Of a DNA stretch of 64,000 nucleotides, positions 33,794 to 41,559 are shown one piece after another (positions within the stretch are counted from its first letter, which is position 1; every line of letters begins with the position of its first letter). Source of the DNA: JAJFFW01 sp965263375 (GTDB lineage Bacteria > Pseudomonadota > Alphaproteobacteria > Caulobacterales > Parvularculaceae); assembly GCA_965263375.1 (NCBI GenBank), contig OZ253669.1, positions 124,001-188,000 of the forward strand, read 5' to 3'. The translations under genes and the position numbers were made by a program. The notes beneath the pieces are model-generated. The model ran no database searches, was not told the DNA's origin, and saw only the letters and a program-made list of their open reading frames with translations.

Positions 33794-34315
33794 TTACGCG
33801 GTGGCGGCAGCGTGGCGTTGTTCTTTCTTTATCTTCTTTAAAATTCTATCACGCTTGAGCCGAGAAAGATGGTCGATAAACAATACCCCGTTTAGATGGT
33901 CCATCTCGTGCTGAATGCAAACCGCTAAGAGGCCTTCCGCCTCCAGCCGCTGGGGTTCACCTTGATAATCCAGATATTCCACAACACATGTCGCCGGGCG
34001 CTCAACCTCGTCGTAAAACTCAGGTACTGAAAGGCACCCTTCCTCGTAAGGCTTTGTTTCTTCGGAAGGATTTAGGATGACAGGATTGACAAAATAATGC
34101 GGCGCCGCTTCTTCTTCATCGCGCGCCAAGTCCATTACGATCACCCTTAACGGCTCGCCGATCTGTATCGCCGCAAGGCCGATGCCGTTGGCGTCATACA
34201 TCGTCTCCAGCATATCATCCATTAATGCGCGCGTTTCATCGCTCACAGTTTCAACGGGCTTGGAAACCTCCCGCAAACGAGGATCAGGTGTCGTCAGGAT
34301 CTTTCTTACTGTCAT
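33794..34315 (-). CDS. def: Peptide deformylase
   Basis: Removes the formyl group from nascent proteins. The three metal/active-site motifs are present: GIGLAAIQIG, EGCLSVPEF and QHEMDHLNG (Cys and two His ligands plus catalytic Glu). It is 173 residues with the usual C-terminal helix followed by KKIKKEQRH. First gene of def-fmt-truA. Confidence 0.97.
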   Translation of the reverse strand: MTVRKILTTPDPRLREVSKPVETVSDETRALMDDMLETMYDANGIGLAAIQIGEPLRVIVMDLARDEEEAAPHYFVNPVILNPSEETKPYEEGCLSVPEFYDEVERPATCVVEYLDYQGEPQRLEAEGLLAVCIQHEMDHLNGVLFIDHLSRLKRDRILKKIKKEQRHAAATA

Positions 34316-34458
34316 GAATGTGAGTTAAGACGGCGCGTCACGCCCGTCAAGATAACAACGCCAGGCGATAGGCCCTCGCAAATGTTAAGTTTTTCGATTA
34401 CCTTTTGGAAAGAAATATGCATTGCGGGTGTTTAGGTGTGCGTTTTTGGGATCTGCTT

Positions 34459-36426
34459 ATGCTGCAAGAAGCCGTTGAAACCAGTCTAGAAGGTGCTGAA
34501 GCGGCGGGCCCGATGTTTACGGGTCCCTCCTCCCTTTTATGGATTGTCGTATGCGCGTGTTTATTTGTATTCGCGCTCTTTATCATTTTGATAATTCGCG
34601 GCCAGGCCGCACGCGCCGCTAAAAGAATGGACGCGCAGGGCGAAACCTTCTTCAAACCCGCGGGCGATCAAGCAGATCTTAGCTTCGATGACGAGCCCCA
34701 AGCTATAGACCAACATCCACCTGAAAGCGCGCAACACAGTGAAACAATTGTCACTGTTGAAGTTGAAGAACCAGCACGCGAGCAGGAAGAAGATCTGCAC
34801 GCTGAGGACGATGTTAACGAGCAAAAGGCTGCGCGCGCACCCAGCAAAAACCCATTTGCAGGCCTGTTTTCAAAAAAGAACCAAGATCAAGATGATGACA
34901 AGAATACGGATGATGGGCCCGTTGAAGAACAGACGCTAGAGCCAGTGTCAGAATCTACGCCGCAAGCCGAACAGCCACAGACTGCGTTCTTTGAACGCAA
35001 AGCGGAAGCGATTGAAGCAGAAGTAATTATCGAGCCTGCGCCCGCAAGCGATGAAAGCTTTAGCGACGCCAAAGAAGATACGCCATCAAAGAACATATCT
35101 GACGATGCGCTCGCAGCGGCGACAGCAGCTTTTGCCACTCAAGACAAGAAAAACGAGCCATTAGAACCGAAACTTACCGATCAAACTGAGATAAACGAGA
35201 CAGCTATTCTAGCCGCAAAGGCAGAAAACGACGTACTGCTTCAACAATTGTCAGCCGAAAAAGAACAACTTGAAACAGAAAAAGCAAAGGTCCAAGCCGA
35301 CCGCGAGGCGGAGTTCGAAAGGCGCAAACAAGATGCCGCGATCGCGCAGCGATTGCGCAATATCGAGGTCGCCGATATGGAGCGCACCTTAAGTCAGCAT
35401 CTTACTAAAGCGATAGACGCCCGCTTTAGTATTCTTGCTGAACGGATTGAGGGTAAAATTGCCAGCTTACGCACAAATGATGAATCCGCGGTCGCGGCGG
35501 CGACATCTGCGTTTAGTAATGAGACAAAACAATTAGCAGCACGGTTTGACGAACATCGCAGTACCGTTAGCGCAGCCCTTATCGCCCTAACTGATCGCAT
35601 CGCTCAGTCCGCATCCGATAATACCCAGGAAGCCCAGGACCTTAGTGGTCTTTATGACGAAATCGCTTCTCTTCGCACCGCGATGAGGGATGCTCTAGCA
35701 GAACGGCCCGGTTCAACCGCCGCACCCGCTGGTGTTCGTCCAGCGACTGTCGCGGCGCCAGCAGCACAATTAAGCGACATCCTTCTAAACGCTCTGCCGC
35801 CGGATCAATATCAATTAAGTGCGCCTTTAAGAACATCAACCGGCGCAGCGGCGACGGCTGACGCCTTAATTAAATTGCCGGCCTTATCAGCGCCGATCGC
35901 CGTTGACGCCCGTTTCCCGATGGACGCGTTCTATGCCTATGAAGAGGCCGTCGCATCCGGAACTGATATAGACAAGGCGCAAAAAACTTTCAGGCGCGCT
36001 GCATTGCGCCATGTTGTGACGGTTGCTGAAAACCTAGTGGTCCATGATGAAACAGCACCCTCAGCATTTATGTTCGCGCCGTCAGAGGCTTTATTTACTG
36101 CTTTGCACCAACATTTTTCTGATGTTGTGCATGACGCGTATCGCGCCCGCGTTTGGATTACTTCACCGACAAGCTTAATGGCAAGCTTACACACGATGAG
36201 CGCTGCGTTGCGCGATGCATCTGCACAATCGCAATCATCTATACAGCCGCAAAAAATTGAGCCGCCCTTGAAGGAAGAAAAAGAAACAGAATTTTTGTTC
36301 TCTGATGACCAAATAGAGCGTATGACCCCCTTTCTAGAAGAGACGCAAGACGCCTTGGACGAAGCACAAAAGCCGCAAGAAACGGATACACAAAAAGAGG
36401 GTAATGATCCGTTTCCGCTTCGTTAA
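34459..36426 (+). CDS. RmuC-like membrane-anchored protein with acidic linker
   Basis: One N-terminal transmembrane helix (about residues 28-48, SSLLWIVVCACLFVFALF), then about 190 residues of acidic, probably disordered sequence, a coiled coil rich in Glu/Lys/Gln (about 255-310) and an RmuC-type region with LPALSAPIAVDARFPMDAFY, FMFAPSEALFTALH and RVWITSPTSLMASLHTM. RmuC proteins are linked to DNA recombination/inversion control. The usual RmuC C-terminal helices after this point are absent; the protein ends in another acidic, low-complexity tail. I chose ATG 34459 (GGGA upstream); ATG 34417 is an alternative. Its stop shares a TTAA with that of arsC. Confidence 0.7.
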   Translation: MLQEAVETSLEGAEAAGPMFTGPSSLLWIVVCACLFVFALFIILIIRGQAARAAKRMDAQGETFFKPAGDQADLSFDDEPQAIDQHPPESAQHSETIVTVEVEEPAREQEEDLHAEDDVNEQKAARAPSKNPFAGLFSKKNQDQDDDKNTDDGPVEEQTLEPVSESTPQAEQPQTAFFERKAEAIEAEVIIEPAPASDESFSDAKEDTPSKNISDDALAAATAAFATQDKKNEPLEPKLTDQTEINETAILAAKAENDVLLQQLSAEKEQLETEKAKVQADREAEFERRKQDAAIAQRLRNIEVADMERTLSQHLTKAIDARFSILAERIEGKIASLRTNDESAVAAATSAFSNETKQLAARFDEHRSTVSAALIALTDRIAQSASDNTQEAQDLSGLYDEIASLRTAMRDALAERPGSTAAPAGVRPATVAAPAAQLSDILLNALPPDQYQLSAPLRTSTGAAATADALIKLPALSAPIAVDARFPMDAFYAYEEAVASGTDIDKAQKTFRRAALRHVVTVAENLVVHDETAPSAFMFAPSEALFTALHQHFSDVVHDAYRARVWITSPTSLMASLHTMSAALRDASAQSQSSIQPQKIEPPLKEEKETEFLFSDDQIERMTPFLEETQDALDEAQKPQETDTQKEGNDPFPLR

Positions 36427-36770
36427 TTTTTTAATAAAGCCAGAATATTTTCTGGCGGACGCCCCAATACAGCCTTAGCACCGTCAACAACGATAGGACG
36501 TTCGATTAAGATCGGGTGCGCGGCCATCGCTTCAAATAATCTATCATCGTCAAGGGCTTTATCAGCGAGCTGAAGGTCTTTGTATACTGCCTCACCCTTA
36601 CGGATAAACTGAACAGCGCTAAGCCCCAGTGCTTTTGAAAGCGATTTTAACTCTGCTGCACTGGGCGGCGTTTCTAAATAAAGAATAACTTCCGCCTCAA
36701 CACCATTTTCTTCCAAAAGCGCTAGCGTGGCGCGGGACTTTGAACACCGCGGGTTATGGTAAATTTTCAA
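36423..36770 (-). CDS. arsC: Arsenate reductase (glutaredoxin-type)
   Basis: A 115-residue thioredoxin-fold protein with catalytic Cys9 in NPRCSKSR and the ArsC-type RPIVVDGAKAVLGRPPENIL. It should reduce arsenate to arsenite with glutathione/glutaredoxin. No arsenite exporter or ArsR is nearby, so membership of the wider ArsC/YffB/Spx-like family with another role is possible. Start MKIYHNPRC is unambiguous. Confidence 0.88.
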   Translation of the reverse strand: MKIYHNPRCSKSRATLALLEENGVEAEVILYLETPPSAAELKSLSKALGLSAVQFIRKGEAVYKDLQLADKALDDDRLFEAMAAHPILIERPIVVDGAKAVLGRPPENILALLKN

Positions 36771-36787
36771 CTGAAAACGCCTTTTCG

Positions 36788-37477
36788 TTATAAAGACAAA
36801 CGATAGCCGCCGCTTTCTGTTACCAGCAACGACGCGTTAGAGGGGTCAGGCTCAATCTTTTGGCGCAGCCGATAGACATGAGTTTCCAACGTATGCGTTG
36901 TAACACCGGAATTGTATCCCCACACTTCATCGAGCAAGACATCGCGCGATACAGGCTTGCCGCCCGCCCGATAGAGAAACTTTAAAATCGACGTTTCTTT
37001 TTCTGTCAACCGTACTTTCTTATCATCCTGCGTGACGAGCATTTTCACAGAAGGGCGAAACTCATAAGGGCCAACCTTAAAGACCGCGTCTTCATTCTGT
37101 TCATGGCTGCGTAAATGCGCGCGCACCCGCGCTAACAAGACCGCAAATTTAAACGGCTTGGTGACATAATCATTGGCGCCCGCATTCAAACCTAAAATAT
37201 GGTCAGCATCGGTGTCAGCGCCCGTTAAGATGATAATCGGCGATTTAAAGCCGTTTTTGCGCATCAGCTCACAAGCCTCGCGCCCGTCCATATCTGGCAA
37301 GCCAACATCTAACAGCAGCAAGTCGATGTGTGCTTCCTGTTTGACCTTCTCGACCGCTTCTTGCGCATTAGCGACCCCTTCTACGGTATATTCATCATGA
37401 ACCGAGAATTGGTCAATCAACGTTTCTCTCAGCAGCTCGTCGTCATCGACAAGCAGAATTCTTTTTGCCCGCGTCAT
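36788..37477 (-). CDS. cenR: OmpR-family response regulator, CenR-like
   Basis: Receiver domain with the acidic pocket DDDE at 11-14, phospho-acceptor Asp57 (LLLLDVGLPDMDG) and Lys107 (DYVTKPFKFAVLLARVRAHL), followed by a winged-helix DNA-binding domain (VRLTEKETSILKFLYRAGG, THTLETHVYRLRQKIEPD). The sequence strongly resembles alphaproteobacterial CenR, an essential cell-envelope regulator in Caulobacter that is also encoded near the origin; I recognise it from family knowledge, not from a search. ATG at 37477 follows GGGCGAGAT; 37492 is an alternative. No histidine kinase gene is adjacent. Confidence 0.85.
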   Translation of the reverse strand: MTRAKRILLVDDDELLRETLIDQFSVHDEYTVEGVANAQEAVEKVKQEAHIDLLLLDVGLPDMDGREACELMRKNGFKSPIIILTGADTDADHILGLNAGANDYVTKPFKFAVLLARVRAHLRSHEQNEDAVFKVGPYEFRPSVKMLVTQDDKKVRLTEKETSILKFLYRAGGKPVSRDVLLDEVWGYNSGVTTHTLETHVYRLRQKIEPDPSNASLLVTESGGYRLSL

Positions 37478-37624
37478 ATCTCGCCCTGTCAATTTACTTA
37501 TTTGTCTCTAATGTCATACATTTAATCAAGGCATGAATGGAAATCACTTCCATCTCACACCTTCGTTACGAGTTCGAGAGCAATTTTAGATTAGAAAAAA
37601 TGACCTTGTTCGCGCGGTTCATGT

Positions 37625-38326
37625 TTATGCTGGCCGGGCCCCAAATATCTGGGTGCCGAGCCTGACATGTGTCGCGCCAAGGCGCACAGCCGCCTCAAAG
37701 TCGCCGCTCATGCCCATACTGACACATTTAAGGCCATTACGATCAGCGATTTGTTTTAATAGCGCAAAATAAGGCGCAGGCGGCTCACCCATCGGGGGAA
37801 TACACATGACGCCAAGAATGGGTAAGTTATATTCATTCGTGCACTTAGTAATAAAAGCATCCGCTTCTTTCGGCGCCACGCCAGATTTTTGCTCCTCCTC
37901 GCCAATATTAACCTGAACGTAAAGGTCAGGGCACTTGCCCTGTCGCTGCGCTTCATCACACAGCGCCTTGGCTAATTTCTCTCGGTCCAAGCTTTCGATT
38001 ACATCGAAAAATGCAAGCGCTTCTTTTACCTTATTGGTTTGTAAAGGACCAATTAACCGCAGATGACAATCAGGAAACGCCGCCTTTAAAGGCGGCCATT
38101 TTACGAGCGCTTCTTGAACCCTGTTTTCGCCAAAGGTGCGATGCCCCGCCTGCAACGCTGGCATAATCGTGGCCGCTTCGTGTTTTTTCGAAACCGCTGT
38201 GATTGTTACATCTTCACCGTTCTTGCCCGCTTCGTCAGCGGCTCGCATAATAGCGTCACGCACAGTCTTTAGGTTTTCAGCCGGATCGGCAGGCGGGGAA
38301 TTTACAGGTTCGTTTTGATCAGACAT
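37625..38326 (-). CDS. yggS: YggS-type pyridoxal phosphate homeostasis protein
   Basis: A 233-residue PLP-binding TIM-barrel protein. ITAVSKKHEAATI contains the PLP-binding Lys, and FGENRVQEALVKW, RLIGPLQTNKVKEAL, VNIGEEEQKSGV and MGMSGDFEAAVRLGATHVRLG are conserved. It binds PLP without known catalytic turnover and helps balance vitamin B6 and amino-acid pools. Divergent from the ThiE/TenI-like gene. Confidence 0.94.
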   Translation of the reverse strand: MSDQNEPVNSPPADPAENLKTVRDAIMRAADEAGKNGEDVTITAVSKKHEAATIMPALQAGHRTFGENRVQEALVKWPPLKAAFPDCHLRLIGPLQTNKVKEALAFFDVIESLDREKLAKALCDEAQRQGKCPDLYVQVNIGEEEQKSGVAPKEADAFITKCTNEYNLPILGVMCIPPMGEPPAPYFALLKQIADRNGLKCVSMGMSGDFEAAVRLGATHVRLGTQIFGARPA

Positions 38327-38346
38327 CTAAGATAAGGCCTTTTAAC

Positions 38347-39009
38347 ATGGGGAGCAAAACCCAAAATTATAGTCGCACGCGCGCACGCGCCCTAGCAATG
38401 GCGGCAAAGCGTCTTAACCGTGCGGCGCATCCTAATTATGCCGCGCGTGCGCCTATGTCGCTCGCTTTTTTAACAGATCACCGCCAGGCGCATAAAAGTG
38501 ATGTCATTATCCGCACCCTGCCTGGTGGGACCGGCGTTATCTTAAGAGAGTATGATGATCCGAAAAGACGCCCACGCGCCCACCGAATAGCAGCGCTCTG
38601 CAGGCGATATGGTCTTGTCTTTTATGTGGGAGGCGATTTATCCCTAGCTTATGAAACAAAAGCTGACGGGCTTCATGCGCCAAGCTGGATGGCTGGGCGA
38701 CTCAAACAAAAACCAAGGGGCTTAAAATTATCAGTCGCGTGTCATGAAGCGCGCGACCTTGAAACCGCAGATAAGCTAGGGGCGGACAGCGTATTTTTGT
38801 CCCCCGTCTTTGCGACTAATAGCCATCCTGGAAAAGAATATCTTGATACAAATAGATTTTTAGAGCTTGCAAGCAAAAGCCGAGTTCCAGTCTTGGCGCT
38901 AGGCGGCGTAACCTTAGAAAACGCGGCAAAACTAAAATGCCGGGCCGTGGTTGGCTTTGGCGCCATTGACGCATTCTCGCCTAGTGGCGCATTAAGCGCT
39001 GTGACGTAA
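38347..39009 (+). CDS. ThiE/TenI-like thiamine phosphate synthase family protein
   Basis: A 220-residue TIM-barrel protein of the thiamine monophosphate synthase/TenI family. VGGDLSLAYETKADGLHAPS, SVACHEARDLETADKLGADS, VFLSPVFATNSHPG and VLALGGVTLENAAKL match the family, and GADSVFLSPVF is diagnostic. No thiamine genes or TPP riboswitch are nearby, and the ligand residues cannot be checked fully, so it may be TenI-like rather than a working ThiE. ATG at 38347 gives an Arg-rich first 35 residues; an internal ATG (MSLAFLTDHR, 38455) is possible. Confidence 0.75.
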   Translation: MGSKTQNYSRTRARALAMAAKRLNRAAHPNYAARAPMSLAFLTDHRQAHKSDVIIRTLPGGTGVILREYDDPKRRPRAHRIAALCRRYGLVFYVGGDLSLAYETKADGLHAPSWMAGRLKQKPRGLKLSVACHEARDLETADKLGADSVFLSPVFATNSHPGKEYLDTNRFLELASKSRVPVLALGGVTLENAAKLKCRAVVGFGAIDAFSPSGALSAVT

Positions 39010-39015
39010 CAAGTA

Positions 39016-39045
39016 AAAGGGCGGCCCAATAATGGGCCGCCCTTT
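39016..39045 (+). terminator. Terminator after ThiE/TenI-like gene
   Basis: AAAGGGCGGCCC (39016-39027) and GGGCCGCCCTTT (39034-39045) form a perfect 12-base-pair stem with a 6-base loop, 7 bases past the stop. Confidence 0.88.
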
Positions 39046-39090
39046 CATATCCCCTCTAAGGCTCGTAGGCGCTTAGAAATTTTCCCCCAT

Positions 39091-39120
39091 AAAAAAGCCC
39101 GGTCGTTGCCGAGCTTTTTT
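39091..39120 (-). terminator. Terminator after porin gene
   Basis: AAAAAAGCCCGG and CCGAGCTTTTTT pair with one mismatch; on the minus strand it ends in T6 immediately after the porin stop codon. Confidence 0.85.
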
Positions 39121-40393
39121 AGAACCGTATAGAACTTTCGATCACGACAGCAGCAGCCTCTTCTTGACCGCCGACTGATTCTGGCTTCATCGATTCAACA
39201 AATTGAGCGGCCGCGCCAACCGTAATCCCTCTTCCTAAAAAATAAGTGACCCCGGCTTGAGCCGTTTGCGTGTCCTGAAATAGCGACGGATCAAGAGGGT
39301 TTGGCCCGAATACATTGGCTTGCGATTGCCCATAACCAAGCATAATCCCCCAATCGCCGCGCTCTTCACCAGTCTTAAAGGTTACCCCAGCGTCAAAGGC
39401 GAGATAGCCATCCCCGTCTAAAGCTTGCGTATCAGCGATACCCGCATTGGTCGTCTTAATAGAACCGCCGATCGTAATAGAGCGATAGGCAAGGTTTAGC
39501 CCGAGGGAATAAGCCTCATAATCTGCGAAAATTGGAGACACTGACAACGCTGCTTCATCGGCTGAAACATAGCTAGCGCCAAGGCCTAACAACAGGTCAT
39601 TGCCGAGGCTGCGTTGGTAATATAGCGCTGCCTCAACAACATCTTCCCAATTCGATGATTCCGTCAGCAAGGTGCCATCTGGCGCAGCCAAACCATTAAC
39701 TGGCGCGCACAAACGCTCGCCACATTCACCAAGCGTTGGCGAATAAGAAACGCCTAATTGCAACCCGCCAATCAGACCGCCAAGAAAATTCGCTGGCGGC
39801 AAATAACTAATTTTCGCCGCATAACCCGAAAGATCATTAACAGTGTGAACGTCATTTAGACCCGTTAAATCGGTGCGCCAGTCATTGACATTAACAGCAC
39901 GGAAAATTGTCGGCGCGGTAACGGCAAAAGTCCGCGCAACACCATGCTCGCGCCCGACAATCACTTGTCCGAAACCGCCGCGAGCATAAGCATAGGCGCC
40001 CTGCAAATATGCATCGCTTGTCATGGGACCAACACCGCGTTGACCACCGAATAAAAGACTTGAGTAACGACCACCGCTATACAGATTAGCGGGTTGTTGA
40101 CCATCTAATCGGCCATCAAGGACGGCGCCAATTTCAATCCCATTTTCAAAAACTGTTGATGCTTTGATAGAGATTTCAGCGTCTGCGTCGCCATCCGCGT
40201 TACCTTCAACGATGCCCGCGACAACACTAGCCTCCCCCTTAACATCAATTTCAATAGGATCAGCGGCGTACGCTTCATCTAAGCTAACAAGCGGCGCAAC
40301 CAAACCGCCAGCCATAAAAAGAGCACAAGCAGAAGCCGCCGTCTTAAGAGACGACTTTAGAGACTGTAGCAATGTTGAGCCGCACAATTTCAT
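39119..40393 (-). CDS. Outer-membrane porin
   Basis: A 424-residue beta-barrel porin. It has an extended signal peptide ending near AYA at residue 44, followed by ADPIEIDVKGEASVVAG, alternating hydrophobic/polar strands (for example DLLLGLGASYVSADE, GYLAFDAGVTFKTGEERG) and a C-terminal Phe (IESSIRF), the outer-membrane insertion signal. The style is that of alphaproteobacterial trimeric porins (Porin_4 type). Monocistronic, with its own terminator. Substrate unknown. Confidence 0.85.
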   Translation of the reverse strand: MKLCGSTLLQSLKSSLKTAASACALFMAGGLVAPLVSLDEAYAADPIEIDVKGEASVVAGIVEGNADGDADAEISIKASTVFENGIEIGAVLDGRLDGQQPANLYSGGRYSSLLFGGQRGVGPMTSDAYLQGAYAYARGGFGQVIVGREHGVARTFAVTAPTIFRAVNVNDWRTDLTGLNDVHTVNDLSGYAAKISYLPPANFLGGLIGGLQLGVSYSPTLGECGERLCAPVNGLAAPDGTLLTESSNWEDVVEAALYYQRSLGNDLLLGLGASYVSADEAALSVSPIFADYEAYSLGLNLAYRSITIGGSIKTTNAGIADTQALDGDGYLAFDAGVTFKTGEERGDWGIMLGYGQSQANVFGPNPLDPSLFQDTQTAQAGVTYFLGRGITVGAAAQFVESMKPESVGGQEEAAAVVIESSIRF

Positions 40394-40867
40394 AGCGCTC
40401 TAACTTTACGTCTAACTAACTTCACTGGGCCTAACGACGGCGCTTTTGAGTGTCTGTGCTCAAGCGCATGCCATCAGCCACAAGGCTCTGTTGGGCTTCT
40501 TTCCAATTAACCGCCTAGGGTTCAAACTGGAAGTCAACCATAAGAAAAAAAATCGCGCTATAGTAGCGCTTAAAGCATTCATACTCAAAGTTTTGCCCGT
40601 ACCCGTTTTATGTTTTTTATATGCCGCCCTAAAAAGCGGCCAGGTGACGAGCGTCTCTTCCCTAAACTCTTCTTATTTTTTACGGTCGCATCCCGACTTT
40701 TGCCATATTGGCGTCCATCAATGAATCACACGTCCGTGTGGTGGTGATACTGGCCTTGCCGCCAGAAAGGGTCAAGCAAAGGAAGCCTTTGCCAGTTGTG
40801 TAAATACTGATTTGTGGTACTTAAGTCACGTTATTGGATCCGCGCGTCTGTAAGGGATAGGAAATTA
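40394..40867. promoter_or_regulatory. Divergent region between porin and DUF3576 genes
   Basis: No credible gene. Small palindromes occur at 40727-40740 (CACACG-TC-CGTGTG) and 40776-40792 (GCAAAGG-AAG-CCTTTGC). The AGGA ribosome-binding site of the DUF3576 gene lies at its right end. Promoters were not resolved. Confidence 0.4.
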
Positions 40868-41332
40868 ATGAGTCCTGAGAAATTCCGCCATTTCAAGGTT
40901 CTAGCCTTAGCATTCACCGCCGCCGCTCTCGCAGCCTGCGCTAGTGGCGGGAATGATACGCGAAATGCGACCTTGCCGTCCTATTCACTCGGTTCCTCTG
41001 GCGGTCAAGCCACTACGGTGAACCGATATCTTTGGTCTGCTTCACTGGAAACCCTTGATTTTCTTCCAGTTTTTTCTGCGGACCCCATTGCTGGCCTTAT
41101 CATCACAGATTGGTACGCCAACCCAGAAACCCCAGAAGAACGTTTCAAAGTTAACGTTTATATTCTGGACAGCGCGTTACGGGCTGATGCGCTTCGGGTA
41201 TCTATTTTTCGCCAAGCCAAAATTAGCAATGCTTGGCAAGACGCCTCAACAAACCCAGCGACAGCGCGCGAAATTGAAAACGCAATTCTGACACGCGCCC
41301 GTCAACTTCGCCTAAATACGCTAGACGATTAA
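40868..41332 (+). CDS. DUF3576 lipoprotein
   Basis: A 154-residue protein with a lipoprotein signal (hydrophobic N-terminus then LAAC, Cys24) and the DUF3576 core: TTVNRYLWSASLETLDFLP, then DPIAGLIITDWYANPETPEE and FKVNVYILDSALRADAL. DUF3576 proteins are periplasmic outer-membrane-associated lipoproteins of unknown function. ATG at 40868 follows AGGAAATTA. It precedes leuS on the same strand, a conserved alphaproteobacterial pairing. Confidence 0.88.
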   Translation: MSPEKFRHFKVLALAFTAAALAACASGGNDTRNATLPSYSLGSSGGQATTVNRYLWSASLETLDFLPVFSADPIAGLIITDWYANPETPEERFKVNVYILDSALRADALRVSIFRQAKISNAWQDASTNPATAREIENAILTRARQLRLNTLDD

Positions 41333-41559
41333 AATACCAAGCAACCGCGGTAATTGCGCCTGTTGGTCAGCCGCATCTGGGTTCAATGACGGCAAAAAGC
41401 CGCTTTGCGCTAGTGTGGAAGTAACTTAAGACAGAACCTTGACCAACAGCCCATTGCCTGAATAAGGCACAGGGGTCTTTTGGTTGCACCTTCTATCCAG
41501 GCTGGTCACAACCAAGATCAGCCAATGTCGACACATTGATCGCGAATTCCATAGAGCTT

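Noticed and set aside
40446..40724. A 92-residue plus-strand frame in the porin upstream gap
   Set aside because: No domain, no ribosome-binding site, and it would occupy the divergent promoter region.
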